Positions 11,096-23,374 of a stretch of 64,000 nt of DNA are shown in pieces (position 1 is the stretch's first letter; every line of letters starts with the position of its first letter). This DNA is from Erigeron canadensis (taxonomy: Eukaryota > Streptophyta > Magnoliopsida > Asterales > Asteraceae). Position numbers and translations under genes: made by a program. The DNA lies in NCBI RefSeq assembly GCF_010389155.1, contig NC_057769.1, positions 35,821,548 through 35,885,547 of the forward strand, in the 5' to 3' direction. The notes under the pieces are model-generated. The model was not told the origin of the DNA. It searched no databases and was given only the letters and a program-made list of their open reading frames with translations.

Positions 11096-14000
11096 ATGGG
11101 CTATGGAATTCAAAGATTGGTATGCTTTGGGGGAGTAATGTTAGCCGTTTTCATTATATATCGGTATCTTGAATTTCCTTATGGTGACGTTATAACACCT
11201 TTGTTTTCGGCTAGCAGTATTTGTAAAACCAAAACCGGAAGCTTCCCACACGAAAAGCCATCTCAAATTTCCGAAATATTAGGGGAAATAACACAAGATA
11301 CTAATAGTACTGGCAGCAGTTACTCTATAGATTATGCCAATAGTACTACTTTAGCCGCTCCCATATATCGTTTTAACGTTTCTGTATATGACAGAAATGT
11401 GTCAAATTCGGTTCAAAACTTAAAAAAAGATGAGGCACTAACAAAAAGACTTGTCCCGTTGGTCAATTTATCTTCTGTGACAGAAGTCTCTCATAAGAAG
11501 CAAAAGGGAAATGTAGTGTCGATTTCTGAGATGTATGATATTTTAGTACACAACCGTGCCTCTTCTCGTTCTATGGTATGAAACAACTATGTCATATGTG
11601 AATAATGTGTTTATTAACATGTGTTTTTCGAATTGGTCATGCTAATTTTCGTCAGATTTAACACAGTTTCAGTTATATTGATATAGAAACCTCAGTGGCC
11701 TTCAAAAGTTGATCAAGAATTACTAGAAGCAAAGTTGCTAATAGAGAATGGCCCGGTCAAGGGAGATGATCATACCCTTTATCCTTCTGTGTTCCGTAAT
11801 ATTTCAGTATTTAGGAGGTAATCAATTCTTTAAGTTGGTCATAAGATCTGAAACATTAATTTGTTTTCATTGTTAATCCTTTGTGTACCATTTTTTGCAT
11901 TGGCCCTTTTGTTAGTTTCCTTAATGTCAGTTAAACCTATTAGTAGTCTAAAGGGCAACTCTATAGTTATCGGAAACTTGTATTATTTGAGTCTGAATGG
12001 TGATATTAGGCCATATCATATAACTCTCTCTGTCTTGTTAGAGCTTCAAATATGATGCTATAAGTTGTCGTATGGCTTTAAGATTTTCATTATTGACGGT
12101 TTTTAATCGTATAGCTAAAATTTGAAAACTTGTATTAATCTGTTTACATAATCATATTGCTTTGGATGCAACGTATCTTTTTCTGGCAAAAGTTCAAGCT
12201 AAAGTTACTTGTATAATCATCACTAGTGATTTAATTCCATCTGCTTAACAAAAAATATTACTCCCTCCTACCCACTAAATATGTCCTTTTTTGAATTTTC
12301 AAAGTCTTCATATATAAACTTTGACCTTAACTATTTTAAATTGTGCTATATTATATTTGATGAAAGTTATATCTTATATGAATTGATTAAGTGGGACGGA
12401 GGGAGTAGTATGCAGGAGTTATGAATCTGTTGGCTACTCAACATAGTACCTTTACTGAAATATGTATAGAGATAAAAGATTCTCATTGCAATCCAATTTA
12501 ACTATGCAGGAGTTATGAATCAATGGAAAAGACTCTCAAGGTTTACATATATAAAGAGGGAGAGAAACCGATATTCCACCAGCCAGAGGCGGCTATGAAA
12601 GGAATATATGCATCCGAGGGATGGTTCATGAAGCAAATGAAAGCAAGCAAAAGATTTGTTACTATAAAACCAAAACAAGCCCATTTATTCTACATTCCTT
12701 ATAGCTCAAAAATGCTGAAAGCAACTCTGTCTCCCAACTCTTATAATCGAGAAAGTGTGGTGCCATACTTGAAGAAATACCTTGATATGATTGCAGGGAG
12801 ATACAGTTTCTGGAATAGAACCAACGGGGCCGACCATTTCCTTGTTGCCTGTCACGATTGGGTAAGCCACGTTGTCCAAAGCTCAATAGGATAATCAGTT
12901 ACCTCGTTTCAAAATGTTGGTTTGGGGTCAGAAGCAAGATAGTTGGTCCAGGCAGATCGGGTAATGGGTCAAAAAGGGTAAATTTAGTAGTGTAGCTGTG
13001 TAGGTCAATACAAGTTGGGTCGGTTTGGGCTGACCTGCTTTAACTTTTTTAAATAAATTCTCTAAATATTTATCTATTTGAAGAGTGTTAAATATGAATA
13101 GCAAAAGTATACTATCACAGATTAATCTATCCTTTTCTTTATAAAGGAATTTAGGAGATTTTTATGTAATTTAATTGCGATAGCAAGATGGTCAAGTCAA
13201 GTGGGTTGGGTAATTGGTCAAAAGGAGTTATTTCATGGTGCAGGTGGATTGTGTTGGTCAAAAGGAGTTATTTCATGATGCAGGTGGATTGTGTTATTAT
13301 TTACATATATAATCCAATATTAGTTTAAGCGATTTAGGAGGTTTTATATACATATCAATATTTTTTTGGAAGACATGCAACCTGTTTGACTCGGCTAACC
13401 ATTTGTCCTGTCTCTTTTTAGTTACATCACCTAACCCATTTGACCCCTTAGAGACAAAACAAAATCTTGATCGATCAATTAATAAGATGAACTGAATATG
13501 CAACCTCTACTTTGAGTGCTCAGATTTTTGAACCAATTCTTATATTTTGCATGCAAGGTAACTGTTTTTCTGAAAATCGTAAGTACGCGGTGTGGTATGA
13601 AAAAAGTTGTCAAGTACCATTAAAATTTTACTGTATTTGCATATTTACAACACTATGCATAATGCCAGAACCAAATTGTGGGAGCTAAAATTCTACTTTA
13701 CATTCAAATTTTAAGGCTGCAGATGAAACAAGACAGTTCATGAGTACTTGCATACGAGCCATTTGCAACACAGATGTTGAAAAAGCAGGTTTTGAATTGG
13801 GAAAAGACGTTTCTCTCCCAGAAACAAACGTTCGTTACACTCAAAGTCCATTAAAAAACATTGGAGGTAAACCTCCTTCAAAACGCAAGGTTTTTGCTTT
13901 CTTTGCAGGCAAAATGCACGGTTACCTTCGCCCAATACTATTACGCCACTGGGAAAACAAAGATCCTGACATGAAAATATTCAGAAAACTGCCAAAAGTC

Positions 14001-14384
14001 AAAGACGACCAAAACTATGTTGACTATATGAAGAGTAGTAAGTTTTGCATATGTGCCAAAGGTTCTGAAGTCAATAGTCCTAGAGTTGTGGAAGCCATCT
14101 TTTATGAATGTGTTCCTGTGATTATGTCTGACAATTTTGTGCCCCCTTTTTTCGAGGTTTTAGATTGGGAATCATTTGCAGTTTTCATTCGGGAGAAGGA
14201 TATTCCAGATCTGAAACATATCCTTCTTTCGATTCCAAACAAGAAGTATTTGCAAATGCATCAAAGGGTTAAAGAGGTACAACAACATTTTCTTTGGCAT
14301 GTTAAGCCAGTTAAATATGACATCTTTCATATGATACTACATTCAATATGGTATACTAGAGTTCTTAGAGTAAACCCAAGGTGA
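11096..14384 (+). CDS. GT47 exostosin-family glycosyltransferase (gene B)
   Basis: Exons 11096-11575, 11687-11817, 12510-12861 and 13716-14384 join in frame to 543 residues. Exons 2 and 4 have exactly the same lengths as in gene A (131 and 669 nt). A membrane anchor lies at about residues 6-23 (QRLVCFGGVMLAVFIIYRYL), followed by a stem with several Asn-x-Ser/Thr sites and the exostosin domain (FHQPEAAMKGIYASEGWFMK, AHLFYIPYSSKML, GKDVSLPETNVR, CICAKGSEVNSPRVVEAIF). The start is chosen because AAAAAAATGGG is a strong context and the protein aligns with gene C from there. An overlapping upstream ATG at 11083 is out of frame. The last intron ends in AAG rather than the usual CAG. Intron 3 carries a MITE followed by a second copy of the splice acceptor. 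Likely Golgi wall-polysaccharide transferase; substrate unknown. Confidence 0.88.
12261..12405. mobile_element. Stowaway-type MITE
   Basis: The element is 145 bp and is flanked by TA on both sides (12259-12260, 12406-12407). Its ends are CTCCCTCCTACCCA and GGGACGGAGGGAG, the classic Stowaway/Tc1-mariner terminal repeat. It sits in intron 3 of gene B, just upstream of the duplicated acceptor sequence. Confidence 0.85.
12930..13450. repeat. Degraded inverted-repeat element in gene B intron 4, with 40-bp tandem repeat
   Basis: GGGTAATGGGTCAAAAAGGG near the left end is mirrored by CCCATTTGACCCCTTA near 13435-13451. A related sequence occupies the same intron of gene C (about 18945-19250), so it was probably present before B and C duplicated. 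Gene B also has an exact-length 40-bp tandem repeat at 13216-13255 and 13256-13295 that C lacks. Confidence 0.5.
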
Positions 14385-15577
14385 TTATATACATTTTGAC
14401 TTATTCAGATGTCTTATAAATACACATTACAGATTTGGTACTATACAATATAAACTAAAATGAAGTTCACAGTGTTTTTTAAGTTGTATTTAGCTATTTC
14501 ATAATATGTTAAAACGCAAAGTGTAGCTTGGTTCAATACTATAAAAGTAAAGTTGAAACATGTCTCACCTATGTTGTTTTGGTTGTCATAGTTCACTCTA
14601 CATGTATATGATACAATCTAGTCATTTGAACAACCAAAATTATGTCTTCCCTTGAATGTGGAGTGTGATTGTTATTTATTAATTGTTAAATGAAGGTTTT
14701 CGTGCACTTCTATAATTAAAGTTTCTTGTGTGCATAAATAATAAAATTCAAGGGTGGGCAACCGCCATTGGGGCTGTAGCCATAATATCAGCGTAATACA
14801 CTCTTTTTTGTATGACTATTATGGACCAGCATACAAAAGTACCAGCATACAAAAGTACAAAACTGACAGTAGGTGAAGCGGCCATCACCCCAGACCTTTA
14901 ATTAGTCGTGTATGCTTACGAAACAAACATATTCAGCTCCCGTGTATTGTGAGAGCACAATTTTAGACCTAGACTTCTAGTTTCTCTCCACCAGAGAGGA
15001 TTAAAAGTTTAAAACACTAAAAGAAGAAGACGTCTTCCCCAAGGTTCAGCGTACCGCATTATCATGGTGAGCAAATGGCGTGATTGGATCATTAACCTTC
15101 TGAGGGTATTACATGAATAGCATACGTAGACATTTTGGTTCCTTGTTTTGGCATGTAAACTCTCGGGTCTCCACCTTGGAGCCATCGTGTAAATATGTTT
15201 GCGTAGTAGACATCAATGAGAGATTTTGCTTTGCTGATCAATAATAATAGATAAATAAATAAAAACTAAGGGTAAAAAACAATAAGCTGGCACAATTATT
15301 ATGACAAATACAAAGGCAAAAATATGATTTTCAAAATAATAATATGTAGAAAAAGGTTTTTGAAAGACTTGGTACAATGGGGAAAATCGGTATTAATGTT
15401 GTATAAAACATTTAATTGAACTGGTCGAGTGTAGAAAAACGGTTCACCTGGTTGGAATGACCAGTCGAACCGGATTGAATAGTCAATCTCTCTTTCCATA
15501 AAAATTACTATTGAACTAAAATTTTTACATTTCATCAAAAATATCTTTAAACCTAAAAACCTACTAAAAAAATAATA
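14385..15577. other. Gene B 3'UTR and intergenic DNA
   Basis: The first 60 bases resemble the sequence after the gene C stop codon (CATTTTGACTTATTCAGATG), so they are probably shared 3'UTR. The remainder shows no coding frame or element ends that I can define. Confidence 0.4.
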
Positions 15578-15590
15578 CTATATAGTTTAT

Positions 15591-15877
15591 TATAGCTCAG
15601 TGGTTAAGCACCAGTTTTACATGCTAGAGGTCTCGAGTTTGACACATGAGAAAAACATTTGAAGGAATTTCACAATAAAGTCCTCCAATGAAGCAGGTTT
15701 GAGTCCTGCAAAAAGAACAAGGTTTTATCTTAATTAAATATCGTACTTGCAGGTGGTTTAGTTGGGAATTTCTTCTCTTACTAGGTATTAAGGGTGATGA
15801 GGCTCTCTATCACGGACCCGGTTAAGACAACGTAAGCAGAATACCCTGTTGCGAGCAAATAATCCACACCTTTCAAA
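15591..15877 (+). mobile_element. tRNA-derived SINE, family 1
   Basis: This is the clearest head of the family: box A TAGCTCAGTGGTTAAGCACC and box B CTCGAGTTTGACA. The tail contains CGGACCCGGTTAAGACAACG and TTGCGAGCAAATAATCC, then a short A run. ATATAGTTT flanks both sides (about 15580 and 15884), a probable 9-bp or longer target duplication. Confidence 0.85.
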
Positions 15878-16099
15878 AAAACATATAGTTTTTTTTTAAC
15901 AAAATTATATGCTTTAAACTTCACTAAAATAAGTTATTTAAAAAAAAATTCAAAAAAATAAAAAAAAAAGTAAGATTCAAATTTTCTTCCGGTTTTTAAC
16001 CAAAAAATAGGGCTCAAGTAAAACAAATGACTGACTAGCTGTTCAAAAAAAAAAAAAAAAAACAAATGATTGACTGGACATGGTTTTTAAAACACTGCT

Positions 16100-16990
16100 C
16101 CGTATAGTTGTAAAATGGAGATAATAATGGCTGCTTATTTCGTGATCGTTGTACAAGCAATGGAACAGTCTCGCAATGGGAATGGAATTGGACCACTCCG
16201 CCATCAACATCAGTGGAAATCAATTAATCAGTTTCTGGAGCTACTATCACAAGTCCAAAGTATTAATCTCTCCAACACAAAAGACACATGGGCATGGTCT
16301 TACAATCCTTCTGAATCTTTTTTCTGTCAAGTCGATGAAACAATTTTTATATCGAACCCAACATGGACCGAAACCTTGGGCTTTTCCATGGAACAAGTTT
16401 GCCCCTTTGAAGGCTAACATTCATGGATGGAAATTAGAGAAAAACCGTTTACCCACAAAGGACCTGCTTCACAAAAGAAATAACCAAATCTCGAATTTAG
16501 AATGCTCTTTGTGCAATATGAAAGATGAATCCTCATACCACCTGTTTATAGAATGTCCCTTCGCCGACGAACTTTGGAATTTCATTATGTTGTGGTGCAA
16601 GATCTCTTTGGTCAAACCATCACAAATCCGCAATCTCCTTGAGCTCCATAAAGACCCATCCATTGGTCACAATAAGTCCAAACTCATCAACTTGATCATC
16701 CTTGCTTACGTGTGGATTATTTGGAAGACCCGGAATGAAAAGATCTTCAATAACAAGACCCCATCAATCCGTTATGCTACTACAGAGCTCAAATCATTAA
16801 GCTATCTTTGGATGTCAAATAGATCCACAAAAATCCGTATTGAATGGTCAAAATGGTGTAGTTTTAACTTTTTTTCATCGTTGTAATTTTCCTTGTACAC
16901 ACTAGCACTTGTTGGTTTTTGATATCAATAAAAGTTATGAATGTTAAACAAAAAAAAATAATAATAAAAAAAAATTTTTAAAAAAAAGAA
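16100..16990 (+). pseudogene. 5'-truncated LINE fragment with zf-RVT domain
   Basis: Three consecutive frames carry the C-terminal end of a plant LINE ORF2. About 16161-16210 reads QWEWNWTTPPS; 16230-16320 reads DTWAWSYNPSESF; the main frame from about 16320 to 16886 reads HGWKLEKNRLPTKDLL, then CSLCNMKDESSYHLFIECPF (the zinc-binding reverse-transcriptase domain, Cys-x2-Cys...His...Cys) and VWIIWKTRNEKIF. At least two frameshifts, one near the T-run at 16318-16324, make it non-functional. It ends in an A-rich tail after AATAAAAGTTATGAATG. The polymerase part is missing, as usual for truncated LINE insertions. Confidence 0.82.
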
Positions 16991-17099
16991 AAAAAAAGAG
17001 ATGATTGTGAAACACATACATTGACACATCACACATGGCGCCTGGCGGCTTCCCTCCCATGCATCACAAGTTGTATCTTTGCCTTTCAGCAAAAAAGTT

Positions 17100-17223
17100 A
17101 AATAATGCACTTCAATTATTTATATCATTTTCTTCTCTATTTCTACTTTATCTTGAACTCTAAAAGAACTGATTAAAGAAATCCAGTCAAGATACTTGAT
17201 TCATGAGGCTTCGCCAATAACAG
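17100..17223 (+). promoter_or_regulatory. Gene C promoter and 5'UTR exon
   Basis: The leader shares AAAGAAATCCAGT with gene B and ends at ATAACAG|GTTATA (17223/17224). The acceptor is TTTGCAG at 17439. A LINE fragment ends about 110 bp upstream, so the native promoter is short or includes LINE-derived DNA. Confidence 0.45.
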
Positions 17224-17486
17224 GTTATACTAAAATATTTCCCAGTATACTCGTATTACATTAGTATACAGTTTTAACTATAATATGAATTCTAACATTA
17301 TAGAAACCATCTAACTCTGCTTATATACACGGGTAGTAGGATATATTGTAGTCACTTGTTAATTTGGTTGTGGCTATATTTGAGTTAGTCATTACAGGAA
17401 AAAAAAAATCTCAAAATAATTTATTCTCAATATTTGCAGGGTAGTGTGATCGGAAAACAAGTATTTTGATGTTTCATATATTAATA

Positions 17487-20193
17487 ATGGGATACGGAAT
17501 TCTGCGTAATATACGGGGAATTCAAAGACTGGTATACTTTGGGGGAGTGATTTTTGCCGTTTTCGTAGTGTTTCGGTATCTAGAATTTCCGTATGGGGAT
17601 GTTATATCATCTTTGTTTTCGGCTAACAATATTTTCAACACTAAAACTGAACGCTTTCCTCAAGAGAACCCATCTCCGATTTCCGAAATATATGAAGAAA
17701 TAACACAAGATGTTAATAGTACTGCCAGCAGTTACTCTGAAGGTAATGCTAGTGCGACTACTACTACTTTAGCAGCTCCCATAAATCTTTTAGATTCTAT
17801 CAGTTCTGACCACGACAGAAATGTGTCAAATTCGGTTGGTGATTTTACAAAAGATGAGGCATCAACGAAAAGTATTAATGTCCCATGGGTCAATGTATCT
17901 TCTGTGATAGATGTCCCTAATAAGACGCAACAGGAGAATGTAGTTTCGATTTCTGAAATGCACGATATTTTAGTCCATAACCGTGCTTCTTCTCATTCAA
18001 CGGTATGAAACCACCTATCTCATATGCAAAAATTTGTTGTTAACATGACTTTTTTCAATTTTTGAACTGGTTATGCTTCTTTTTTTTTTTTTTTTTTCTT
18101 TTTTAATGCAGTTTCAGTTGTATTTATATAGGAACCAAGGTGGCGATCGAGAGCTGATCAACAGTTGCTGAAAGCAAAGTTGCAAATTGAGAATGCTCAG
18201 TTCAGTGAAGATGATGATAGCCTTTATCCTTCTGTGTTCCGTAATATTTCAATGTTTAGGAGGTAAGCATACCTTAAATTAAGTCTTATGATTTGAAACA
18301 TGAATTTGCTTTTATTGTTAATCTATTGTACCATTAATATATTGCATTGTCCCTTTTGTTAGTGTCTTTCATGTTGGTTGACCCTGTATGATTTGAACCA
18401 CTGACCTCCGCTTTAATGTTGTATGTCCCCCACCATTAGTCAAAGCACCTTACTCGCCTAAGTACACAGATAACCATTAAAAATCTGTGTATCTAACTGC
18501 AGGAGCTATGAACTAATGGAAAAAACTCTCAAGGTTTACATATATAAAGAGGGAGAGAAACCGATATTCCATCAGCCAGAGGCGATTATGAAGGGAATAT
18601 ATGCATCTGAGGGATGGTTCATGAAGCAAATGAAAACAAGCAAAAGATTTGTTACTAGAAAACCAAAACAAGCCCATTTGTTCTACATTCCTTATAGCTC
18701 GAAACTGTTGAAAGAAACTCTATATTCCAAATCTCATGACCGGGAGAGAATGGTGTCATACTTGAAGAACTACCTTGATATGATTGCAGGGCGATACAGT
18801 TTTTGGAATAGAACTGGTGGGGCCGATCATTTCCTTGTTGCCTGCCATGATTGGGTAAGCCACATGGTCATAAGCTGAGTAGGTAATCAATTAATGGTCT
18901 TTCAAATTGTTGGGTTTGAGACTTTGAGTAGACGTGGCTAGATGATCGGGCTGGGTGGGTTGGATAATGCGTCAAAAAGTTTATTTAAAATGCGGGTCAA
19001 AACTGGTTGGGTCCAATTAGGTTGACCTGCAAAATCATTTTTGTTATTTTCTTTTAGCTTGTTAAATGCAGTACTTAAATACGATTTTGTAAATATTCCT
19101 ACAAACATAACCCAGCATTTTAATGCAATTTAGGAGGTTTTCCTCTGCATTTTAATAACTTTCGGATGACTTTTGACCCGTTTGACTCATTTGACCCATT
19201 TAGGCCATTTTCATTTGTAGTTAAATCACTTAAACCAGTTTGACCCTTTGATAACTTGTACAACCAATTTATAAGTGATGGTCTGAAACTGCAACCTCTA
19301 GTTTCGAATGTCAGATTTGTTATGCTTGGAGTGGTCAGTTTTGTAAACCATTGTACTTCATTTTTTTAGAGCAACACTACGTTTCGAAAGTATATGCAAC
19401 TGTAGGAAAAAAGCTCACAAGTACCATAAGTTTATTGCATTTACATTTTTAACACTATGCATAATCCCAAACCCAAATTGTGGCATCTGAAATTTGATAT
19501 GTTTCTTTATATTCAACTTTCAAGGCTGCATATGAAACAAGACAGTTCATGGGTACTTGCATAAGAGCCATTTGCAACACAGATGTTGAAAAGGCAGGTT
19601 TCGAATTGGGGAAAGACGTTTCTCTCCCAGAAGCAAACGTTCGTTACCCTCAAAGTCCATTAAAAAACATTGGAGGTAAACCTCCTTCAAAACGTTCAGT
19701 TTTCGCTTTCTTTGCAGGCCAAAAGCATGGTTACCTTCGTTCCATTCTACTACACCATTGGGAAAACAAAGATTCTGACATGAAAATATTTAGAAAACTC
19801 CCAAAAGTCAAAGATGACCAAAACTATGTTGACTATATGAAAAGTAGCAAGTTTTGCATATGTGCCAAAGGTTATGAAGTCCATAGTCCTAGAGTTGTGG
19901 AATCCATCTTTTATGAATGTGTTCCTGTGATTATATCTGACAATTTTGTGCCACCTTTTTTTGAGGTTTTGGATTGGGGATCGTTTGCAGTTTTCATTCC
20001 TGAGAAAGATATTCCGGATCTTAAGAATATCCTACTCTCGATCCCAATCAAGAAGTATCTGCAAATGCATCGAAGGGTTAAAGAGGTACAACAACATTTT
20101 CTTTGGCATGTTAAGCCAATCAAGTATGACATCTTTCATATGATACTACATTCAGTATGGTATACTAGAGTTCTTAGAGTAAACCCAAGGTGA
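17487..20193 (+). CDS. GT47 exostosin-family glycosyltransferase (gene C)
   Basis: Exons 17487-18002, 18132-18262, 18503-18854 and 19525-20193 join in frame to 555 residues. Exon lengths 131, 352 and 669 equal those of gene B, and the catalytic exons are nearly the same protein, so B and C are recent tandem copies. A membrane anchor lies at about residues 14-30 (VYFGGVIFAVFVVFRYL). The stem has Asn-x-Ser/Thr sites. Exostosin landmarks: FHQPEAIMKGIYASEGWF, GKDVSLPEANVR, CICAKGYEVHSPRVVESIF. I place the start at the ATG matching gene B; an in-frame ATG at 17469 would add six residues (MFHILI). The last intron ends in AAG, as in gene B. Function as for its neighbours: probable Golgi polysaccharide transferase, substrate unknown. 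Confidence 0.88.
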
Positions 20194-20837
20194 TTAGATA
20201 CATTTTGACTTATTCAGATGTCATATAAATACACATTACCGATCATTCAGTACTGTATACGTAAAATTATTGGACACTGATATTGTTAATTTTATTTAAT
20301 TTTCTTCTCTTACAAACGATCCTACCCGTATAAGAGTAGACTAATTCCAAGGCTACTCGTTTGCGACCTCGGATTCCTAGTAGGTGAATATTAGGTTTAT
20401 GAAGAGTATAACTTATGACATCTACATTATACACGTTTTTTTTTAAAGTTAGTTTGGATTTAGACGTGCTCGAGAGAATTTTAACTAGCGATTTGCTGGA
20501 CCTACAACCTTTTCCTCATGGAAAATACCTTAAGATGAGAAACCCAAGACTCAAACACGAAACCTTGGGAAAAGCTCACCTCTGAAGCCCACATAATGGA
20601 TTTAGAAGATACTTTTGGCCAGCCTATCTAAATGGAGTTGTTGTTTGAGATATACAAGTCATACCACATCCTAATACATGCATTGGGAAGTTATATGCTA
20701 TAGCTTTATAGATTTTGTACCTTATTTACATGAAGTAAAAATTTCCATGTATAAATTCTCCCTAAAGCTCAGCAATATTTTAACATTGTCTATACACCTT
20801 TACAACTCATTTTACTCCAAAACTTTTTAAGCTCATA
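20194..20837. other. Gene C 3'UTR and intergenic DNA
   Basis: The start resembles the gene B 3'UTR for about 60 bases. The rest has no gene or element that I can define. Confidence 0.4.
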
Positions 20838-21096
20838 CTCTCCCCGTCCCAGTCCCATATTAAATGTATTAATTTGACTTTTTGTGTCTTTTTTTTTCAA
20901 CTTTTACCGTAAATATTTTTGTTTGTATAATATAACACTTAATATAACATATATGAATTGATTGAGTTTTTAGTGTATTTTTCATTGATATAACTTTCAT
21001 TAACTAATATATAACACATACAAAAATATATACGGTCAAAGTTCGAAGAACGATTTAACCAGTCAAAATAGGACAGTTAAAATGAGACAGAATGAG
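20838..21096. mobile_element. Stowaway-like MITE, 259 bp
   Basis: Flanked by TA (20836-20837 and 21097-21098). The ends CTCTCCCCGTCCCAGTCCCA and GAGACAGAATGAG are imperfect inverted repeats. It shares end sequences and an inner TTGATATAACTTTCATTA-like segment with the element at 46561-46804. Confidence 0.65.
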
Positions 21097-21098
21097 TA

Positions 21099-22090
21099 GA
21101 ATATTCAATTATTAATCAATTACATTACAACCACTTATTTTTCATACAACTCATTATTATTAATCCCAATCACTTACTTTTATCGCATTATTTTTAATGT
21201 CAACTACTTATTTTACGCATCCATTAATATGTAATTTAACCATATAATAATTCATTTCATCAAATATTAATAATATGAACCTTATAATTAAAACGATTAA
21301 TCACTAATTCTGTTGTATTGGACGAGTAAAATTCTAGTTTAGTGAAGTAAAACACAATGATAATGGGGATGACATCAAAATTCAAGCCAGATATGGGCCG
21401 GGTTTAGGTAGACCTAAGACCGGATCCAGTTAAAAATCTCCATCGCATATATATTTTTTGTTTTTAAAATTTGTTTGCTTATACAAATCTTTAGGCGAAA
21501 AAAAAGTTCTCTTAATCTAGCACGTGTTGGCTCAATTAGCAAATTATACTATTTAATACTCATAAAAGTACAAATTTTATTATTACGTAATGTGATATAT
21601 ACGGATTGGGTGTGAGTTTGGGGTGAGTTTCAAATATACCTGTTGAGTATGCGAGTTTTTATCTAAGCCCGTCTCTATACATAAATCCGTAAAAGTTTTT
21701 AAATAAGTCCTATATTGGCCCTTAGGCCATCCCCAATTCCCCATCGCTATTAAAATTGCTTTGGTCGGTCGCTTATAGTGGGTTGGACCCACTAAGATTC
21801 TTTCAAAAACCCTGACTTATTTAGTTACTCGACTAATAGTTTGCTCTTTAATACAATATATTTCATATGTTCATGTTGCCATATTATTATTATTATTATT
21901 TATTTATATTACCAAGCCTGTAGTTATTACTAATCTCTTGAGATATATACTTAATAATGAAGATGACATTTATAGTTAATGATGGTAGTAGTTATTTTTT
22001 TCTTTTATTTTGTAAGATTAAGGTTTATTTTTTTTTTTACATAATAATTAAGTACTTAATACTCGTATATATATATATATATATATTTTA
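21099..22090. other. Intergenic AT-rich DNA
   Basis: Non-coding. A less AT-rich patch at about 21600-21800 has a 69-codon minus-strand frame with no recognisable family. A TA dinucleotide run lies near 22070-22086. Confidence 0.45.
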
Positions 22091-22093
22091 AAC

Positions 22094-22281
22094 AATTAGT
22101 CGGTATTCGGCATCAAAGAACACCTCACCGTATAAGGGTCAAGTCGTACTCTAGACTACGAGATGTAGACCATAAGCCGTTACAAGTGATTCAGGAAAAA
22201 ATTCCATAGACTTGTCACTTATGAGAGTCAAACCTAATACCTGTGAGAAAAACTAAGGATGCATCTTCCAGTTAAACTAAG
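22094..22281 (-). mobile_element. tRNA-derived SINE, family 3
   Basis: On the minus strand the head reads TAGTTTAACTGGAAGATGC (box A) and GGTTTGACTCTCAT (box B). The 3' part carries CTTATACGGTGAGGTGTTC, shared with copies at 32754 and 51575. Confidence 0.7.
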
Positions 22282-22532
22282 TATTTAATATATTTAGTTA
22301 AATTTTATGTTTTATTTTACTTAATAAATAAAAATATCTGTCAATTACCTATTTTTTTACTTAATGCATATATATATATATATTATTTATACATTCAACC
22401 ACTTAATACAATTACTATTTAATGACTAAAAAAAGAAATGGACCTTAAGACTATATGCAACCATATATATGTTCCTGTTAAAGTCATATTTTAAATAAAA
22501 GAAATATTAATTATAAAAGATATTTTAATTAG

Positions 22533-23203
22533 TCTCTCTATATAACTAAAAAATGATAGTTTTTTTCCTAGGTGACGTTTTTCTTTTCATGCCAAGTAGG
22601 TTTTTTTGCTTAGGTGACATTTTCTAGTAATTTAATGTTTTATTGATATTTAAATCTATTTAAATCTATATTTTTTAGTGTTCGTGTGACACTTTATTTG
22701 CCACTTCATCATTTGTCTACGTGGCTATTATTTTATTTTATTTTATCAATTCTAAATAGCATATAAAAAAATTAAATATAAAATTAGAAGTCATGACCTC
22801 TAACATTTAATATTATGCAGAAACCACTAAATCTAACTTAATATTTATATATTTTTTGCAAAATACGATAGATATTCAATGAATATTAAAACTAATTAAA
22901 AGACAATGATAATATAATTGTCGATCCTTGTAACTTATCTCTTTATATTTTTCTTTGTATTTGATTATCTTTGTTTGTGAAATATAATTCACTTTAATAT
23001 AATATAAAACTAGATTATATATAATTTTATCTAATATTAAAACTAATTAAAATTGACAGTTAGATTATTAACATAAATAAATAAATACTCTTGAAGTATA
23101 TATGTTAATCACTGTTTTTAAATAATATTACTTAAAATATTATATTTATAATCAATTTAGTGTAACATGTATATTACAATGGATCGCATGAGGCATAATC
23201 TAG
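22533..23203 (+). mobile_element. Non-autonomous Helitron-like element
   Basis: The left end TCTCTCTATATAACTAAAAA matches plant Helitron 5' ends, and the right end is CATAATCTAG followed by T. There is no coding sequence. The subterminal hairpin near the 3' end is poor, so this call is weaker than the Helitron at 48723-50261. Confidence 0.45.
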
Positions 23204-23374
23204 TTTTAAATAGAGAGATATCAATTATAAATTATTTTTTTTTGTTAAAAGAGTTGTTTGTTTGGGTTGTTAATGGGAGCGTAAATGTTAGATTTAGTTT
23301 GGTTGGTTAAATATAAGATTGAAAAATTAGTTTTTTAATGAATAGTGTTGGTGGGTTAGACTGTGAATAAGAAC

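Noticed and set aside
15600..15650. tRNA gene suggested by box A and box B
   Set aside because: No cloverleaf can be completed; the sequence continues into a SINE body with poly(A) and target duplication.
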